A DNA stretch of 64,000 nucleotides from an uncultured Methylophaga sp. (GCF_947259025.1 NZ_CAMYKO010000002.1:62001-126000); one strand, 5' to 3'. Positions 26,798 to 37,167 are shown, counted from the first letter of the stretch. The notes: generated by a model not told the origin, from the sequence alone. Program-made: numbers and translations.

Positions 26798-27130
26798 ATG
26801 GCTTGTGAAGAATTAAAAGCCATGATCTGGCAGCTAATTGCGGCAATTTCGCGAGGAAAAGTCGCGACGTATGGCCAAATTGCCAGACTTTGCGGTTATC
26901 CCGGCTACGCCCGCTATGTCGGCAGCGTATTAAAGCAATTGCCTCCCGGCACATTATTGCCCTGGCAGCGCGTGATAAACGCAAAAGGTCAGATTGCCTT
27001 TCCACCCGGCAGCGAGGCTTATCAGATTCAGCGCGGCCGTCTACAGCAGGAGGGGATTGCGTTTGAGGGCGATACAGTTAGCCTGCGCCGTTATCAGTGG
27101 GATGGCATCAGCAACGATAACGACGGCTAA
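26798..27130 (+). CDS. Alkyltransferase-like (ATL) DNA repair protein
   Basis: A 110-aa relative of the MGMT C-terminal domain. The family active-site PCHRV reads PWQRV here (55-59), with Trp56 replacing the acceptor cysteine, so it cannot accept alkyl groups. It instead should bind O6-alkylguanine and recruit nucleotide excision repair, as known for ATL/YbaZ proteins. Conserved VATYGQIARLCGYPGYARYVGSVL forms the DNA-binding helix-turn-helix. The start ATG 26798 lies one base after the exporter stop. Confidence 0.92.
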   Translation: MACEELKAMIWQLIAAISRGKVATYGQIARLCGYPGYARYVGSVLKQLPPGTLLPWQRVINAKGQIAFPPGSEAYQIQRGRLQQEGIAFEGDTVSLRRYQWDGISNDNDG

Positions 27131-27168
27131 TATTGCTAAACTAGCCGTTTAAAAATCGCAGGATATCT

Positions 27169-28050
27169 ATGCAAGGTCTGGCCCTGGCCGTTCTGGCCTA
27201 CTCCATCTGGGGCATCTTCCCACTGTTTTTCAGCTACCTGAACCATGTGTCTCCGGTGGAGGTATTGTCGCACCGGATCATCTGGTCGCTGGTGGCCACC
27301 TTATCGCTGGGCTTGTTGCTGCAACGAGGGCGTTTGCTGGTGAAAGCCCTGCAGGATAAGAACACGCTAATCTGGCTGGGTGTGTCATCGTTACTCATCG
27401 CGGTTAACTGGCTGGTGTATATCTGGGCGGTGGGCAATCACCGGGTGCTTGAAGCCAGTCTGGGCTACTTTATTATGCCGGTGGTCAGTTTGCTGATGGG
27501 GCGGCTGATCCTGAAAGAATCCCTGCACCCCTTACAGGCCTGGGCCGGTGTCCTGGCGGCGGTTGCGGTGTTGTGGGAGTTGTGGAGTTTCGGCGCTTTG
27601 CCCTGGGTGGGCGTGGTGCTGGCTTTTGCCTTTGCTTTTTATGGTCTGGTGCGCAAGGTGCACCCGATTGATGGGCTCAATGGGCTGACCATTGAAACCC
27701 TCTGGTTACTGCCGATGGCGCTGGGCTTTGTGGCCTGGCAAAGCATCACGGCTGATCCTGATATGGGGTTTGGTCTGAATAACTCAACCACGCTGCTGCT
27801 GATTTTCTCAGGGTTTCTGACCGCATTGCCTTTGGTGCTGTTTGCGATGGCAACGCGACGGATCAACCTGTCGATAGTCGGTTTTATTATGTATATCAAC
27901 CCGACGATTCAGTTTCTGATCGGGGTGTATGTGCTTAATGAACACTTCCCGCAGGAACGGCTGGTGACCTTTGTTCTGGTCTGGATTGCCTTGCTGTTTT
28001 TTGTGGCCGGTATGTGGCAGCAGATCCGGCAAAAAGCCGAGTCTAGCTGA
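27169..28050 (+). CDS. rarD: RarD-type EamA transporter
   Basis: A 293-aa inner membrane protein with ten predicted helices in two EamA repeats. The N-terminus LAYSIWGIFPLFFSYLNHVSPVEVLSHRIIWS and the IMYINPTIQFLIGV segment near 245 are typical of RarD. The E. coli gene is named for chloramphenicol sensitivity; the natural substrate is unknown. It starts 38 bp after the ATL gene and overlaps the convergent Lrp-type gene by 8 bp. Confidence 0.93.
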   Translation: MQGLALAVLAYSIWGIFPLFFSYLNHVSPVEVLSHRIIWSLVATLSLGLLLQRGRLLVKALQDKNTLIWLGVSSLLIAVNWLVYIWAVGNHRVLEASLGYFIMPVVSLLMGRLILKESLHPLQAWAGVLAAVAVLWELWSFGALPWVGVVLAFAFAFYGLVRKVHPIDGLNGLTIETLWLLPMALGFVAWQSITADPDMGFGLNNSTTLLLIFSGFLTALPLVLFAMATRRINLSIVGFIMYINPTIQFLIGVYVLNEHFPQERLVTFVLVWIALLFFVAGMWQQIRQKAESS

Positions 28051-28513
28051 CCGGCAATGCCGTTGAATGAATCGGTGACTTCATCACAAACGAGGTATGC
28101 ACGCCGGTCACGCCCTCGATCCGCGTCAGCTTATTGAGCAGAAACTGCTGATAAGCGTCCATATCACGGACGATCACTTTGAGCAGATAGTCGGCATCCT
28201 GGCCGGTGATCAAGTGACATTCCAGCACTTCCGGGTAACCGGCCAGCGTCGATTCCAGTTTTTCAAAGCGTTCGGGAATATGTTTGTCCATGCTGATGCC
28301 GATAAATGCCATCAGCGTCAGGCCCAGCTTTTTGGCATTGAGCAATGCCACATAGCCATCGATCAGTCCATCTTCTTCCATCTGCCGAACCCGGCGCAGC
28401 GTGGGGGAGGGCGACAACTTGATCGCCTCCGCCAGTTCCTGGTTGGTAATACGGCCGTTTTTCTGCAGGATATCGAGGATGGCATGGTCATAGCGATCCA
28501 GCTTATCTGACAT
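28043..28513 (-). CDS. Lrp/AsnC family transcriptional regulator
   Basis: A 156-aa regulator: N-terminal helix-turn-helix (LDRYDHAILDILQKNGRITNQELAEAIKLSPSPTLRRVRQMEEDGLI, about 5-52) and a C-terminal RAM ligand-binding domain (about 70-145, ECHLITGQDADYLLKVIVRDMDAY). Members sense amino acids and form octamers that wrap DNA. It lies divergent from leuA with a 306-bp gap holding a perfect inverted repeat close to its own start, so it could control itself and possibly leuA. Confidence 0.95.
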   Translation of the reverse strand: MSDKLDRYDHAILDILQKNGRITNQELAEAIKLSPSPTLRRVRQMEEDGLIDGYVALLNAKKLGLTLMAFIGISMDKHIPERFEKLESTLAGYPEVLECHLITGQDADYLLKVIVRDMDAYQQFLLNKLTRIEGVTGVHTSFVMKSPIHSTALPVS

Positions 28514-28530
28514 GACCTTTCTCCATAATT

Positions 28531-28559
28531 ATTTAATGAAGCATATTATTCCATTAAAT
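28531..28559. promoter_or_regulatory. Candidate operator of the Lrp-type regulator
   Basis: Perfect 8-bp arms ATTTAATG (28531-28538) and CATTAAAT (28552-28559) are separated by 13 bp, so the arm centres are 21 bp, or two helical turns, apart. The site starts 18 bp upstream of the regulator start codon. This is the geometry expected of a dimer-binding autoregulatory site. Identification is inference from position and symmetry. Confidence 0.6.
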
Positions 28560-28636
28560 GGTTACTTGTGGCAATAAAATGCCTTTAAGAAAGATTTTAA
28601 TGCAATATTGGCAATTTAATTCTGTTGCAACCTCTC

Positions 28637-28819
28637 TATACTATTGTTCATAGCTGAAACCGGCAGCGGACGAGCCATAAGCTCTCGCTGGCACGAGTGG
28701 TCCCACATCATCAAAAGTGATGGTCGATGCTCGTCAGCCTCCAGTTAACCCGGCTGGAATGGTCAGTGAATCGCCAAAGTTATCAGCTAGCCATATTTAT
28801 TTATTGTCAGGAGTCAGCA
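28637..28819 (+). promoter_or_regulatory. leuA leader region
   Basis: A TATACT (28637-28642) could be a -10, though without a good -35. In the leader, GACGAGC (28669-28675) pairs exactly with GCTCGTC (28729-28735), enclosing a smaller CATCA/TGATG hairpin (28707-28726 area). An ATG at 28727 opens a frame in phase with leuA whose first 11 codons include four leucine codons (CTC, CTC, TTA, CTG). Leucine-sensing attenuation is possible, but there is no stop codon or terminator typical of classic leader peptides. Confidence 0.35.
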
Positions 28820-30520
28820 ATGATTAGCCATCCCGCTCAGAAATATCGCCGCTTTGAGCCTATCCAACTGCCCGTTCGGCAGTGGCCCAATGCCGTGCTG
28901 GATAAGCCACCCACCTGGATGAGCACCGATCTGCGTGATGGTAATCAGGCGCTGATTGACCCGATGTCGGTGGACACCAAGCTGCGTTATTTCGATGAGC
29001 TGGTGCGTATCGGCTTTAAAGAAATTGAAGTAGGTTTCCCATCGGCTTCTGATACTGACTTCACCGTGGTGCGTCGCCTGATTGAAGAAAACCGCATTCC
29101 GGATGACGTCACCATTGAAGTGCTGACTCAGGCGCGGGAAGACCTGATTGCCCGCACCGTTGAATCATTGAAAGGGGCACGCCGCGCAATCCTGCATATG
29201 TATAACCCGGTATCACCGACATTCCGTGAAGTGGTCTATCGGACTGACAAAGCCGGCGTGAAAGCCATTGCCGAGCGTGGCACGCGCTGGGTGAAAGAGA
29301 TGACGGCCAAACAGCCGGACACCGAGTGGGTCTACCAGTATTCACCGGAAGTCTTTTCCAGCACCGAAGTCGAGTTTGCCAGAGAGGTCTGTGATGCGGT
29401 GTCGGCTATATGGCAGCCGACGCCGGAGCAGAAAATGATCCTGAACCTGCCGGCTACGGTGGAAATGTCGACGCCCAATACCTATGCCGACCAGATCGAA
29501 TGGATGCACCGCAACCTCAATAATCGCGACAGCATTATTCTGAGTGTGCATCCACATAATGACCGTGGCACCGCCGTGGCGGCTGCTGAACTGGCGGTGA
29601 TGGCGGGAGCCGACCGGGTGGAAGGTTGCCTGTTTGGTAATGGCGAGCGTACCGGTAATGTCGATCTGGTCACCCTGGCATTGAACCTGTACTCACAGGG
29701 CATTGATCCGGGCCTGGATTTCACCCAGATCGATCAGATCCGCCAAATGTACGAGGAAACTACGCAGTTGCCGGTCCACCCGCGTCATCCCTATGCCGGT
29801 GAACTGGTGTTTACCGCCTTCTCCGGCTCGCATCAGGATGCCATCAAGAAAGGCTTTGCGGTGCAGAATGAGGCCAGTCACTGGCAGGTGCCTTATTTGC
29901 CCATCGACCCTGCTGATCTGAACCGTAGCTACGATGCTGTGGTGCGGGTCAACAGCCAGTCCGGTAAGGGCGGGGTCAGTTTCCTGTTGCAGCAGTCCGC
30001 GGGCTTTGAATTGCCGCGCCGTTTGCAGATTGAGTTCAGCAAAATCGTGCAGAAAGTCAGTGATGCCACCAGTAAGGAAGTTGATTCAGCCAATATTGTC
30101 AGTCTGTTTGAAGCTTCTTACTTGCAGGTGCAGGCGCCTTATCGCTACCTGAGCAGTCATGTGATTGATGAGGAAACCAGTGATGTGGTGACCAGAATGG
30201 TGATTGAACATGACGGTCAGCGCCTGGAGTTAGGGGGCCACGGCAATGGGCCGCTTGATGCTGCTGCCAAAGGGATTAGCGAACATCTCGGACAGGAAGT
30301 GACGGTGGCGGATTATCATGAACACGGTATGAGCGCTGGTTCTGACGCCGCTGCTGTGAGTTATGTTGAGGTCAAAGTCGGCGATAAAGCCACGGTTTTC
30401 GGTGTGGGCCAGGATAAAAATATCACCACGGCGGCGATCAAGGCCTTGATTAACGGCGTCAACCGGGTGATTACCAGCGATGCTAATGATGTTGAGCAAC
30501 TGGAGCAGGCCATTTCCTGA
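28820..30520 (+). CDS. leuA: 2-isopropylmalate synthase (long type)
   Basis: Condenses acetyl-CoA and 2-oxoisovalerate, the first step of leucine synthesis. The 566-aa protein has the catalytic TIM barrel ([45 protein letters not shown]) and a C-terminal LeuA dimerisation/leucine-feedback domain (about 430-560). This is the longer LeuA class, with N-terminal extension and barrel, seen in actinobacteria and some proteobacteria. I start at ATG 28820 with AGGAG upstream; an in-frame ATG at 28727 adds 31 residues with no family match. Confidence 0.94.
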   Translation: MISHPAQKYRRFEPIQLPVRQWPNAVLDKPPTWMSTDLRDGNQALIDPMSVDTKLRYFDELVRIGFKEIEVGFPSASDTDFTVVRRLIEENRIPDDVTIEVLTQAREDLIARTVESLKGARRAILHMYNPVSPTFREVVYRTDKAGVKAIAERGTRWVKEMTAKQPDTEWVYQYSPEVFSSTEVEFAREVCDAVSAIWQPTPEQKMILNLPATVEMSTPNTYADQIEWMHRNLNNRDSIILSVHPHNDRGTAVAAAELAVMAGADRVEGCLFGNGERTGNVDLVTLALNLYSQGIDPGLDFTQIDQIRQMYEETTQLPVHPRHPYAGELVFTAFSGSHQDAIKKGFAVQNEASHWQVPYLPIDPADLNRSYDAVVRVNSQSGKGGVSFLLQQSAGFELPRRLQIEFSKIVQKVSDATSKEVDSANIVSLFEASYLQVQAPYRYLSSHVIDEETSDVVTRMVIEHDGQRLELGGHGNGPLDAAAKGISEHLGQEVTVADYHEHGMSAGSDAAAVSYVEVKVGDKATVFGVGQDKNITTAAIKALINGVNRVITSDANDVEQLEQAIS

Positions 30521-30626
30521 TACGGGAGGAAGGCTGTCACGGGAATTGTCAGTATAATCCTGAGTGAAGCCTAAATTAAAAGTTAAGTATATGATTTAAA
30601 ATGTAAAAATATTAATTTTAACGTGT

Positions 30627-30655
30627 TTGAACAGGTCGAACCATTTCGTTAGAGT
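30627..30655 (+). promoter_or_regulatory. Sigma70-type promoter for the small periplasmic protein gene
   Basis: TTGAAC (30627-30632), a 17-bp spacer, then TAGAGT (30650-30655), about 70 bp before the ATG at 30731. An AT-rich block just upstream (30570-30620) could act as an UP element. Confidence 0.5.
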
Positions 30656-30730
30656 GAACTCGAACTCGACAGCACCAGAAAATAATTAGGTGCAAATTAT
30701 CATGTTTGAGCCATCAAACAAGGAGGAAAC

Positions 30731-30991
30731 ATGTTGAAACAAAGCTTAATGACACTACTGGTTTCGCTGCTGTTCGCGATGACGCCAGCATTGGCAGAAC
30801 ATCACAATGCCGATGAGCATAAAGGCAGCGAGCATCCCGCCCACGAAATGGGCGAAGCTGAAAATCAGGCTGCAGAAGGTGAAAAAAAGCTGAAAGAGGA
30901 TTACAAGGAAAACCTTGAAGAGGCTGAAGACGCAGCTAACGCACCCCATCCCGCTCACGAAATGGGCGAAGAGGATGTACTTGATGAGTAG
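30731..30991 (+). CDS. Small acidic, His-containing periplasmic protein with an internal repeat
   Basis: An 86-aa protein with a Sec signal (1-22, ending ALA). The mature 64 residues are strongly acidic with several His. Two copies of HPAHEMGE (35-42 and 73-80) flank a charged helix (about 45-70, EGEKKLKEDYKENLEEAEDA). The two repeats are encoded by nearly identical 24-bp DNA (30833-30856 and 30947-30970). A perfect AAGGAGGAAAC ribosome site and its own promoter and terminator suggest strong independent expression. Divalent metal binding is my guess; I do not recognise the family. Confidence 0.8.
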   Translation: MLKQSLMTLLVSLLFAMTPALAEHHNADEHKGSEHPAHEMGEAENQAAEGEKKLKEDYKENLEEAEDAANAPHPAHEMGEEDVLDE

Positions 30992-31022
30992 TTAATACCT
31001 GCTGATCACCTTCTATTGAAAG

Positions 31023-31056
31023 CGCGGCATGCCCGTTGGGTATGCCGCGTTTTTTT
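31023..31056 (+). terminator. Rho-independent terminator
   Basis: A 12-bp stem (31023-31034 with 31038-31049, one G-U pair), loop GTT, followed by seven Ts. Ends the transcript of the small periplasmic protein gene. Confidence 0.88.
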
Positions 31057-31140
31057 ATGTCATCAGGAAATTGATATCGATCATGCCGCCAATCCTGGCA
31101 ACTTGCTAAACTGAGCGCCATGTTTAACAGAGAGCCCCTT

Positions 31141-31623
31141 ATGCCTTATTTCAAAAGACTGTTGCTGGTATTGATGCTGATGGCCTTATCAGCCTGTGCC
31201 AGTCTCTGGTCGAGTTATGAAAAACCGCAGGTCAGTATTACCTCTTTCAGTGTGGCCCCCGGAACGACCGGCGCCACACCCACTTTCCTGATTGGGTTGC
31301 GGGTGGTGAACCCTAACCGCAAAGCGCTGCCGTTGCAGGGTATGAGTTACAGCCTTGAAGTTGAAGATCAGCGTGTGCTCAGCGGCGCTGAACCCAATCT
31401 GCCCGAACTACCGGGCTATGGTACTGCCGAGTTCACCATTAATGCCGTCCCTGATTTGCTGGGCAGCGCCCGTCTTCTCAATCAATTGTTGTCGAGACGG
31501 CAAGAAAATCTTGGCTATCGTTTTAAAGCCAAGTTTGATGTTGGCGGACTGCTACCCTACCTCACACTGGAAGAGCGCGGTGAGTTTGGTTTGAGCAACA
31601 GCGACAGGAATTCTGCCTATTAG
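31141..31623 (+). CDS. LEA type 2 family lipoprotein
   Basis: A 160-aa lipoprotein: signal with lipobox LSAC (Cys near 19), then a WHy/LEA14-like domain (VSITSFSVAPG, IGLRVVNPNRKALPLQGMSYSLEV). Bacterial LEA2 lipoproteins are linked to desiccation or osmotic stress by family analogy only. I choose ATG 31141 because it yields a standard lipoprotein signal; ATG 31120 would add seven polar residues. It lies after the terminator, so has its own promoter or start. Confidence 0.82.
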   Translation: MPYFKRLLLVLMLMALSACASLWSSYEKPQVSITSFSVAPGTTGATPTFLIGLRVVNPNRKALPLQGMSYSLEVEDQRVLSGAEPNLPELPGYGTAEFTINAVPDLLGSARLLNQLLSRRQENLGYRFKAKFDVGGLLPYLTLEERGEFGLSNSDRNSAY

Positions 31624-31686
31624 CCGCGAGCCCCGGTTTTCGTGGTGGTTATAATAATCTGAAAACAGGTTTCTGACTGGTTGTCT

Positions 31687-33396
31687 ATGGATTCGATTAA
31701 TACTTTATTTTTGTTAAGCGGTTTTCTGATCGCGCTCAGCATTCTGGCCAGCCGCCTGTCTTCGTTGTTTGGTTTGCCGCTGCTGATTATCTTCCTGGCG
31801 CTGGGCATGCTTGCCGGTGAAGACGGACTGCTGGGCATTCAGTTTGATGACTATTCGAAAGCTTTTCTGATTGGTCACCTGGCGCTGGCGATGATTCTGC
31901 TGGATGGTGGACTGCGCACGCGGCTGAAAACCTTCCGTGTCGGCTTCAAACCGGCTTTATCTATGGCGACACTGGGCGTGTTTGTCACCAGTGGCATCGT
32001 CGGCCTGATCGCCACTTGGGTGTTTGAACTCAGCTTGCTGGAAGGCCTGCTGATAGGGGCCATTGTCGGTTCAACGGATGCCGCTGCGGTGTTTTCCATG
32101 CTGCGCGGTCAGGGCATCAATATCAATGAGCGGGTGGCCGCCACCCTGGAAATTGAGTCCGGTACCAATGATCCGATGGCGATCTTCCTGACGCTGCTGT
32201 TGATTGAAATGCTGGTGGGCGACTTTCAGACACCGCTGGACTCGGTGGTATTTTTCTTCCAGCAGTTTGGTCTGGGCATTGCGGTCGGTCTGGCCGGGGG
32301 TTGGTTGACCACAAGGATGCTCAGCAAAGTGGAACTGGCACCGGCCCTGTATTCTTTGCTGGCACTGGCCATGGGCTTTTCCAGCTTTGGTCTGGCCAGT
32401 TTTATCGGTGGTAGTGGTTTCCTGGCGATTTATCTGTGCGGTTTGTTGATCGGTAATCATCCGGGCCGCCATGTGCAGCATATTCTGCCCGTGCATGACG
32501 GTCTGGCCTGGCTCAGTCAGATTGGCTTGTTCCTGGTGCTGGGTTTATTGGTGACCCCCAGTGAAATGCTGCAGTTTGCGCTGCCATCCTTACTTATCGC
32601 GCTGGCTTTGATTTTTATTGCCAGACCGCTGGCGGTGCTGCTGACCATTACCCCGTTTTTTAAATTCCGTAAGCGTGAGCTGGGCTTTATTTCCTGGGTC
32701 GGACTGCGCGGTGCGGTGCCCATTGTCTTGGCGATTTTTCCGGTGATTGGCGGTGTGGAAAATGCCAGTCTGTATTTCAACGTGGCTTTTGCCGTGGTGC
32801 TGTTATCTTTATTGATTCAGGGCGGAACCCTGTCACCGATGGCAAGACTGATGCGGATTCAGGTCCCCAAAGGCGTGGCGCCGCAGCAACGCGGTTCGCT
32901 GGGGATCCTGCCAGAAAATGATTACGAAATGTATGTCTACAAGGTGGAAAACCCCAGCCTTGACGATCAGCCTATTCAACTGTTGCAGTTCCCGTCAGGC
33001 GCGCTGATTTCGGGCCTGTTCCGCGGCCGGGTAATGCTGCACCCCAAGGGCAATACCCGGCTGCGTATCGGTGATGTGTTGTGCGTGATCAGCCGCGAAG
33101 AGGATCTGGAGCAACTCAACCTGATCTTTAATGGTGAAACCAAACTGGCTAAAGCCCAACAGGCCTTCTTCGGCGCTTTTGTGCTCAATGGTGATGCGCC
33201 GCTGATTGAGGTTGCCAAGGCGTACGGGCTGACAGTCAGTGGTCGTCAGCAGCATCTGACCCTGGGCGAGTTTATCTCCCGCCGCGTGGGCGGTCACCCA
33301 GTGGTAGGCGATGATGTCCACTGGCACGGCATTCACTGGGTGGTCAAGGAAGTAGAAGGCGATAACATCATTAAAGTCGGCATGCGGCTGTACTGA
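31687..33396 (+). CDS. CvrA/NhaP2-type K+(Na+)/H+ antiporter
   Basis: A 569-aa inner membrane antiporter. About 12 helices occupy 1-390 (CPA1 fold; GSTDAAAVFSML and GTNDPMAIFLTLL are the ion-binding signatures), followed by a cytoplasmic TrkA-C/RCK-like and CorC-like domain (about 400-560). It exchanges cytoplasmic K+ or Na+ for protons and helps in osmotic and pH balance. I start at ATG 31687 (MDSINTLF), which aligns with CvrA; a TTG at 31681 is two codons earlier. Confidence 0.92.
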   Translation: MDSINTLFLLSGFLIALSILASRLSSLFGLPLLIIFLALGMLAGEDGLLGIQFDDYSKAFLIGHLALAMILLDGGLRTRLKTFRVGFKPALSMATLGVFVTSGIVGLIATWVFELSLLEGLLIGAIVGSTDAAAVFSMLRGQGININERVAATLEIESGTNDPMAIFLTLLLIEMLVGDFQTPLDSVVFFFQQFGLGIAVGLAGGWLTTRMLSKVELAPALYSLLALAMGFSSFGLASFIGGSGFLAIYLCGLLIGNHPGRHVQHILPVHDGLAWLSQIGLFLVLGLLVTPSEMLQFALPSLLIALALIFIARPLAVLLTITPFFKFRKRELGFISWVGLRGAVPIVLAIFPVIGGVENASLYFNVAFAVVLLSLLIQGGTLSPMARLMRIQVPKGVAPQQRGSLGILPENDYEMYVYKVENPSLDDQPIQLLQFPSGALISGLFRGRVMLHPKGNTRLRIGDVLCVISREEDLEQLNLIFNGETKLAKAQQAFFGAFVLNGDAPLIEVAKAYGLTVSGRQQHLTLGEFISRRVGGHPVVGDDVHWHGIHWVVKEVEGDNIIKVGMRLY

Positions 33397-33421
33397 CAAC
33401 GGCACTGACTGGTCGAGGATC

Positions 33422-33430
33422 TGCTATAAT
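33422..33430 (+). promoter_or_regulatory. Extended -10 promoter for metH
   Basis: TGCTATAAT, a perfect extended -10 (TGnTATAAT), about 39 bp before the metH ATG. No clear -35 is present, as is allowed for extended -10 promoters. The gap is too short to hold a cobalamin riboswitch. Confidence 0.5.
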
Positions 33431-33468
33431 TTGCTGTTTTTTCGACCCTAATCCGGAACACCGACTGC

Positions 33469-36400
33469 ATGACCGTTTACCACCAACTCCACGCCTTGCT
33501 TGAAGAAAAAATCCTGATCCTCGATGGCGGGATGGGGACGCTGATCCAGAGCTATCAACTGGAAGAGAAGGATTTTCGTGGGGAGCGCTTTGAAAACCAT
33601 CCTTGTGATGTCAAAGGCAATAATGACCTGCTGTCGCTGACCCAGCCCGATATCATCCGGGATATCCACCGCGCCTACTTTGAAGCCGGCGCCGATATTG
33701 TTGAGACCAACACCTTTAACGGCACCTCGATCGCGATGGCCGATTACCAGATGGAAGATCTGGTCTACGAACTCAATAAAGTCTCAACCGAACTGGCCCG
33801 CGAAGTCGCCGATGAATTCACCGCGGCCAACCCGGACAAACCGCGCTTTGTAACCGGTGTTTTAGGCCCCACCAACCGCACCGCCAGTATTTCACCGGAT
33901 GTGAATAATCCGGGTTTCCGTAACGTCACTTTTGATGAGCTGGTCGAGGCCTATACCGAGGCGATACGTGGTCTGGTCGATGGCGGCGTGGACCTGCTGC
34001 TGGTGGAGACGGTGTTCGATACCCTCAACGCCAAAGCCGCCTTGTTTGCTATCGACAAGTTCTGTGAAGACCATGCTATCCATCTGCCGGTGATGATCTC
34101 CGGCACCATTACCGATGCCAGTGGCCGTACCCTGTCGGGTCAGACGGCTGAAGCCTTCTGGAATTCGCTGTCGCATATCAAACCCCTCAGTATTGGCCTG
34201 AACTGTGCCTTGGGTGCCGAGCAGTTGCGTCAGTACGTGGAAGAATTGTCCAACGTCGTCACCACCTATGTCAGCGCCCACCCCAACGCCGGCCTGCCCA
34301 ATGAGTTCGGTGAGTACGACGAATCCCCGGAAGTAATGGCGGCGCAAATCAAGGAATGGGCCGAGTCAGGCTTTCTGAATATTGTCGGTGGCTGTTGTGG
34401 TACCGCGCCGGCACATATCAAGGCGATTGCCGAAGCCGTTGAAGGCATCAAACCCCGTCAGCCGGTGGAAGACTTGCATCATTGCCGCCTGAGCGGACTG
34501 GAACCACTTAATATCACCGAAGACAGCCTGTTTGTGAACGTCGGTGAGCGGACTAATGTCACCGGTTCAAAACGTTTCGCCCGCCTGATCAAAGAAGGTG
34601 ATTACGACACGGCGCTGGAAGTCGCCCGGCAGCAGGTCGAAAACGGTGCCCAGATCATCGATATCAATATGGATGAGGGCATGCTGGAGTCACAGGAAGC
34701 GATGGTGACCTTCCTCAATCTGCTGGCGGCCGAACCTGATATCAGCCGGGTGCCGGTGATGATTGACTCATCCAAATGGGAAGTTATCGAGGCCGGTCTG
34801 AAATGTATCCAGGGCAAGGGCATCGTTAACTCCATCAGTCTCAAGGAAGGCGAAGACAAGTTTATCGAGCAGGCCAAGTTGGTGCGCCGTTATGGTGCTG
34901 CTGTGATCGTGATGGCCTTTGATGAAGTAGGGCAGGCCGATACCCGTGAGCGTAAACGCGAAATCTGTACCCGCAGTTATGAAGTGCTGACCGAGAAAGT
35001 CCATTTCCCGCCGGAAGATATTATTTTCGACCCCAATATCTTCGCGGTCGCTACCGGTATTGAAGAACACAATAACTATGCGATGGACTTTATCGAGGCC
35101 ACGCACGATATCAAGCAGAGCCTGCCGCATGCCAAGATCAGCGGTGGTGTGTCCAATGTGTCGTTCTCGTTCCGCGGTAATAATCCGGTGCGCGAGGCGA
35201 TTCATGCCGTGTTCCTGTATCACGCCATCAAAGCCGGTATGGATATGGGTATCGTTAATGCCGGTCAGCTGGCGATTTATGACGATCTACCGGAAGAACT
35301 GCGTGAAGCCGTTGAAGACGTCATTCAAAACCGCCGCGACGATGCTACAGACCGCCTGCTGGAACTGGCAGAGAAATATAAGGGCGAGGGCGGCACTGCG
35401 GCGAAACAGGAAGACCTGAGCTGGCGTGAACTGCCGGTCGCCAAAAGACTGGAACATGCGCTGGTCAAGGGCATTGCCGATTACGTCGAAGATGATACCG
35501 AAGAAGCCCGCCAGGCTTTTGCTAAGCCTTTGGAAGTGATCGAAGGGCCGCTGATGGACGGCATGAACGTGGTCGGTGATCTGTTCGGCGAGGGCAAGAT
35601 GTTCCTGCCGCAAGTGGTGAAATCAGCGCGGGTGATGAAAAAAGCCGTGGCCTATCTGATGCCGTTTATCGAGGCCGCCAAGGAAGAAGGCGATACCAGT
35701 AAAAATAACGGCAAGATCCTGATGGCCACCGTCAAAGGTGACGTGCACGATATCGGCAAAAACATTGTCGGCGTGGTGTTGCAGTGTAATAACTTCGAGG
35801 TCATCGATCTGGGCGTGATGGTGCCGGCGCAGACCATTCTCGATACCGCCCGCGAACAGAATGTCGATATTATCGGCCTGTCGGGTCTGATTACGCCGTC
35901 GTTGGATGAAATGGTGCATGTCGCCAAGGAAATGGAGCGACTGGGCTTTGAAATGCCGCTGATGATTGGTGGTGCCACCACTTCATTGATCCATACCGCG
36001 GTCAAGATTGAGCCTAACTACCACGGCTGCAGCATTTATGTGAAAGATGCCTCGCGCGCGGTGGGTGTGGCGCAGAAACTGGTCAGTAAAGATGCCCGCG
36101 ACGGTTTTGTCGCCGACGTCAAACAGGATTACCAGGAAAAACGCGCCCGCCATACCGGCCGCAAAAGCACCCGTCGCCAGTTGCCGATTGGCGAAGCCCG
36201 GGCCAATAAAACCAAGATTGACTGGCAGGCTTATCAGCCCACTAAACCGGCCAAACTAGGACTGGAAGTCTTTGACGACTACCCGCTGGATGAGCTGGTG
36301 GATCGCATTGACTGGACGCCGTTTTTCCAGTCCTGGGAACTGGCCGGTAAATTCCCGCGCATCCTGGAAGATGAAATTGTGGGTGAACATGCGACCCATC

Positions 36401-37167
36401 TTTTCGAAGATGCTAAGAAAATGCTCAAACAGATCGTTGATGAAAAGTGGCTGAAAGCCAAGGCTGTGATCGGCCTGTTCCCGGCCAACAGCGTCAACGA
36501 CGATGATATCGAGGTATACACCGATGATGAGCGCGGTGGAGTCCTGATGACGCTGCACAGTCTGCGTCAGCAGACCGAGCGGCCGCCGGGTCGGCCCAAT
36601 GCGGCTTTGGCCGACTTTGTCGCGCCCAAAGACAGCGGCGTTAATGATTACATCGGCGCCTTTGCGGTCACGGCCGGGATCGGCATTGATGAGCATGTCG
36701 AGCGCTTTGAAGAAGATCATGATGATTATCACAGCATCATGCTCAAGGCGCTGGCCGATCGCCTGGCCGAAGCCTTTGCCGAGCGCATGCATGAACGGGT
36801 GCGCAAGGAATTCTGGGGCTATGCCAAAGATGAGGCGCTCGACAACGATGCCCTGATCGATGAAAAATACCGTGGCATTCGTCCGGCGCCGGGCTATCCG
36901 GCCTGTCCCGATCACACCGAGAAAGCCATGCTGTGGGAACTGATCGATCCGGTGACCCATGCCGATATGACCATTACCGAGTCATTCGCGATGTTGCCCA
37001 CCGCCGCAGTAAGTGGCTTTTATTTTGCTCACCCGGAATCGCGTTATTTCGGTCTGGGTAAAATCGACCAGGATCAGGTGGAAGACTATGCCCAGCGTAA
37101 AGGCTGGGATATGCCTACCGCGGAACGCTGGCTGGGCCCGGCTTTGTCCTATGATGGGGATGATTGA
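33469..37167 (+). CDS. metH: Cobalamin-dependent methionine synthase
   Basis: Transfers a methyl group from methyltetrahydrofolate to homocysteine via cobalamin. The 1232-aa protein has all four modules. The homocysteine domain covers about 1-330, with zinc Cys in NCALGA and [10 protein letters not shown]. The folate domain covers about 350-620. The cobalamin cap and domain cover about 650-900, with the base-off motif [12 protein letters not shown]. The AdoMet activation domain covers about 920-1232, with [12 protein letters not shown]. Nothing is missing, so the cell needs or imports B12. slyX follows with a 1-base overlap. Confidence 0.98.
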   Translation: MTVYHQLHALLEEKILILDGGMGTLIQSYQLEEKDFRGERFENHPCDVKGNNDLLSLTQPDIIRDIHRAYFEAGADIVETNTFNGTSIAMADYQMEDLVYELNKVSTELAREVADEFTAANPDKPRFVTGVLGPTNRTASISPDVNNPGFRNVTFDELVEAYTEAIRGLVDGGVDLLLVETVFDTLNAKAALFAIDKFCEDHAIHLPVMISGTITDASGRTLSGQTAEAFWNSLSHIKPLSIGLNCALGAEQLRQYVEELSNVVTTYVSAHPNAGLPNEFGEYDESPEVMAAQIKEWAESGFLNIVGGCCGTAPAHIKAIAEAVEGIKPRQPVEDLHHCRLSGLEPLNITEDSLFVNVGERTNVTGSKRFARLIKEGDYDTALEVARQQVENGAQIIDINMDEGMLESQEAMVTFLNLLAAEPDISRVPVMIDSSKWEVIEAGLKCIQGKGIVNSISLKEGEDKFIEQAKLVRRYGAAVIVMAFDEVGQADTRERKREICTRSYEVLTEKVHFPPEDIIFDPNIFAVATGIEEHNNYAMDFIEATHDIKQSLPHAKISGGVSNVSFSFRGNNPVREAIHAVFLYHAIKAGMDMGIVNAGQLAIYDDLPEELREAVEDVIQNRRDDATDRLLELAEKYKGEGGTAAKQEDLSWRELPVAKRLEHALVKGIADYVEDDTEEARQAFAKPLEVIEGPLMDGMNVVGDLFGEGKMFLPQVVKSARVMKKAVAYLMPFIEAAKEEGDTSKNNGKILMATVKGDVHDIGKNIVGVVLQCNNFEVIDLGVMVPAQTILDTAREQNVDIIGLSGLITPSLDEMVHVAKEMERLGFEMPLMIGGATTSLIHTAVKIEPNYHGCSIYVKDASRAVGVAQKLVSKDARDGFVADVKQDYQEKRARHTGRKSTRRQLPIGEARANKTKIDWQAYQPTKPAKLGLEVFDDYPLDELVDRIDWTPFFQSWELAGKFPRILEDEIVGEHATHLFEDAKKMLKQIVDEKWLKAKAVIGLFPANSVNDDDIEVYTDDERGGVLMTLHSLRQQTERPPGRPNAALADFVAPKDSGVNDYIGAFAVTAGIGIDEHVERFEEDHDDYHSIMLKALADRLAEAFAERMHERVRKEFWGYAKDEALDNDALIDEKYRGIRPAPGYPACPDHTEKAMLWELIDPVTHADMTITESFAMLPTAAVSGFYFAHPESRYFGLGKIDQDQVEDYAQRKGWDMPTAERWLGPALSYDGDD

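Noticed and set aside
28727-28819. Longer leuA start
   Set aside because: The 31 added residues lack LeuA similarity and the ATG at 28820 has an AGGAG at ideal spacing.
33397-33468. Cobalamin or SAM riboswitch before metH
   Set aside because: The 72-bp gap is too short and shows no matching conserved elements.
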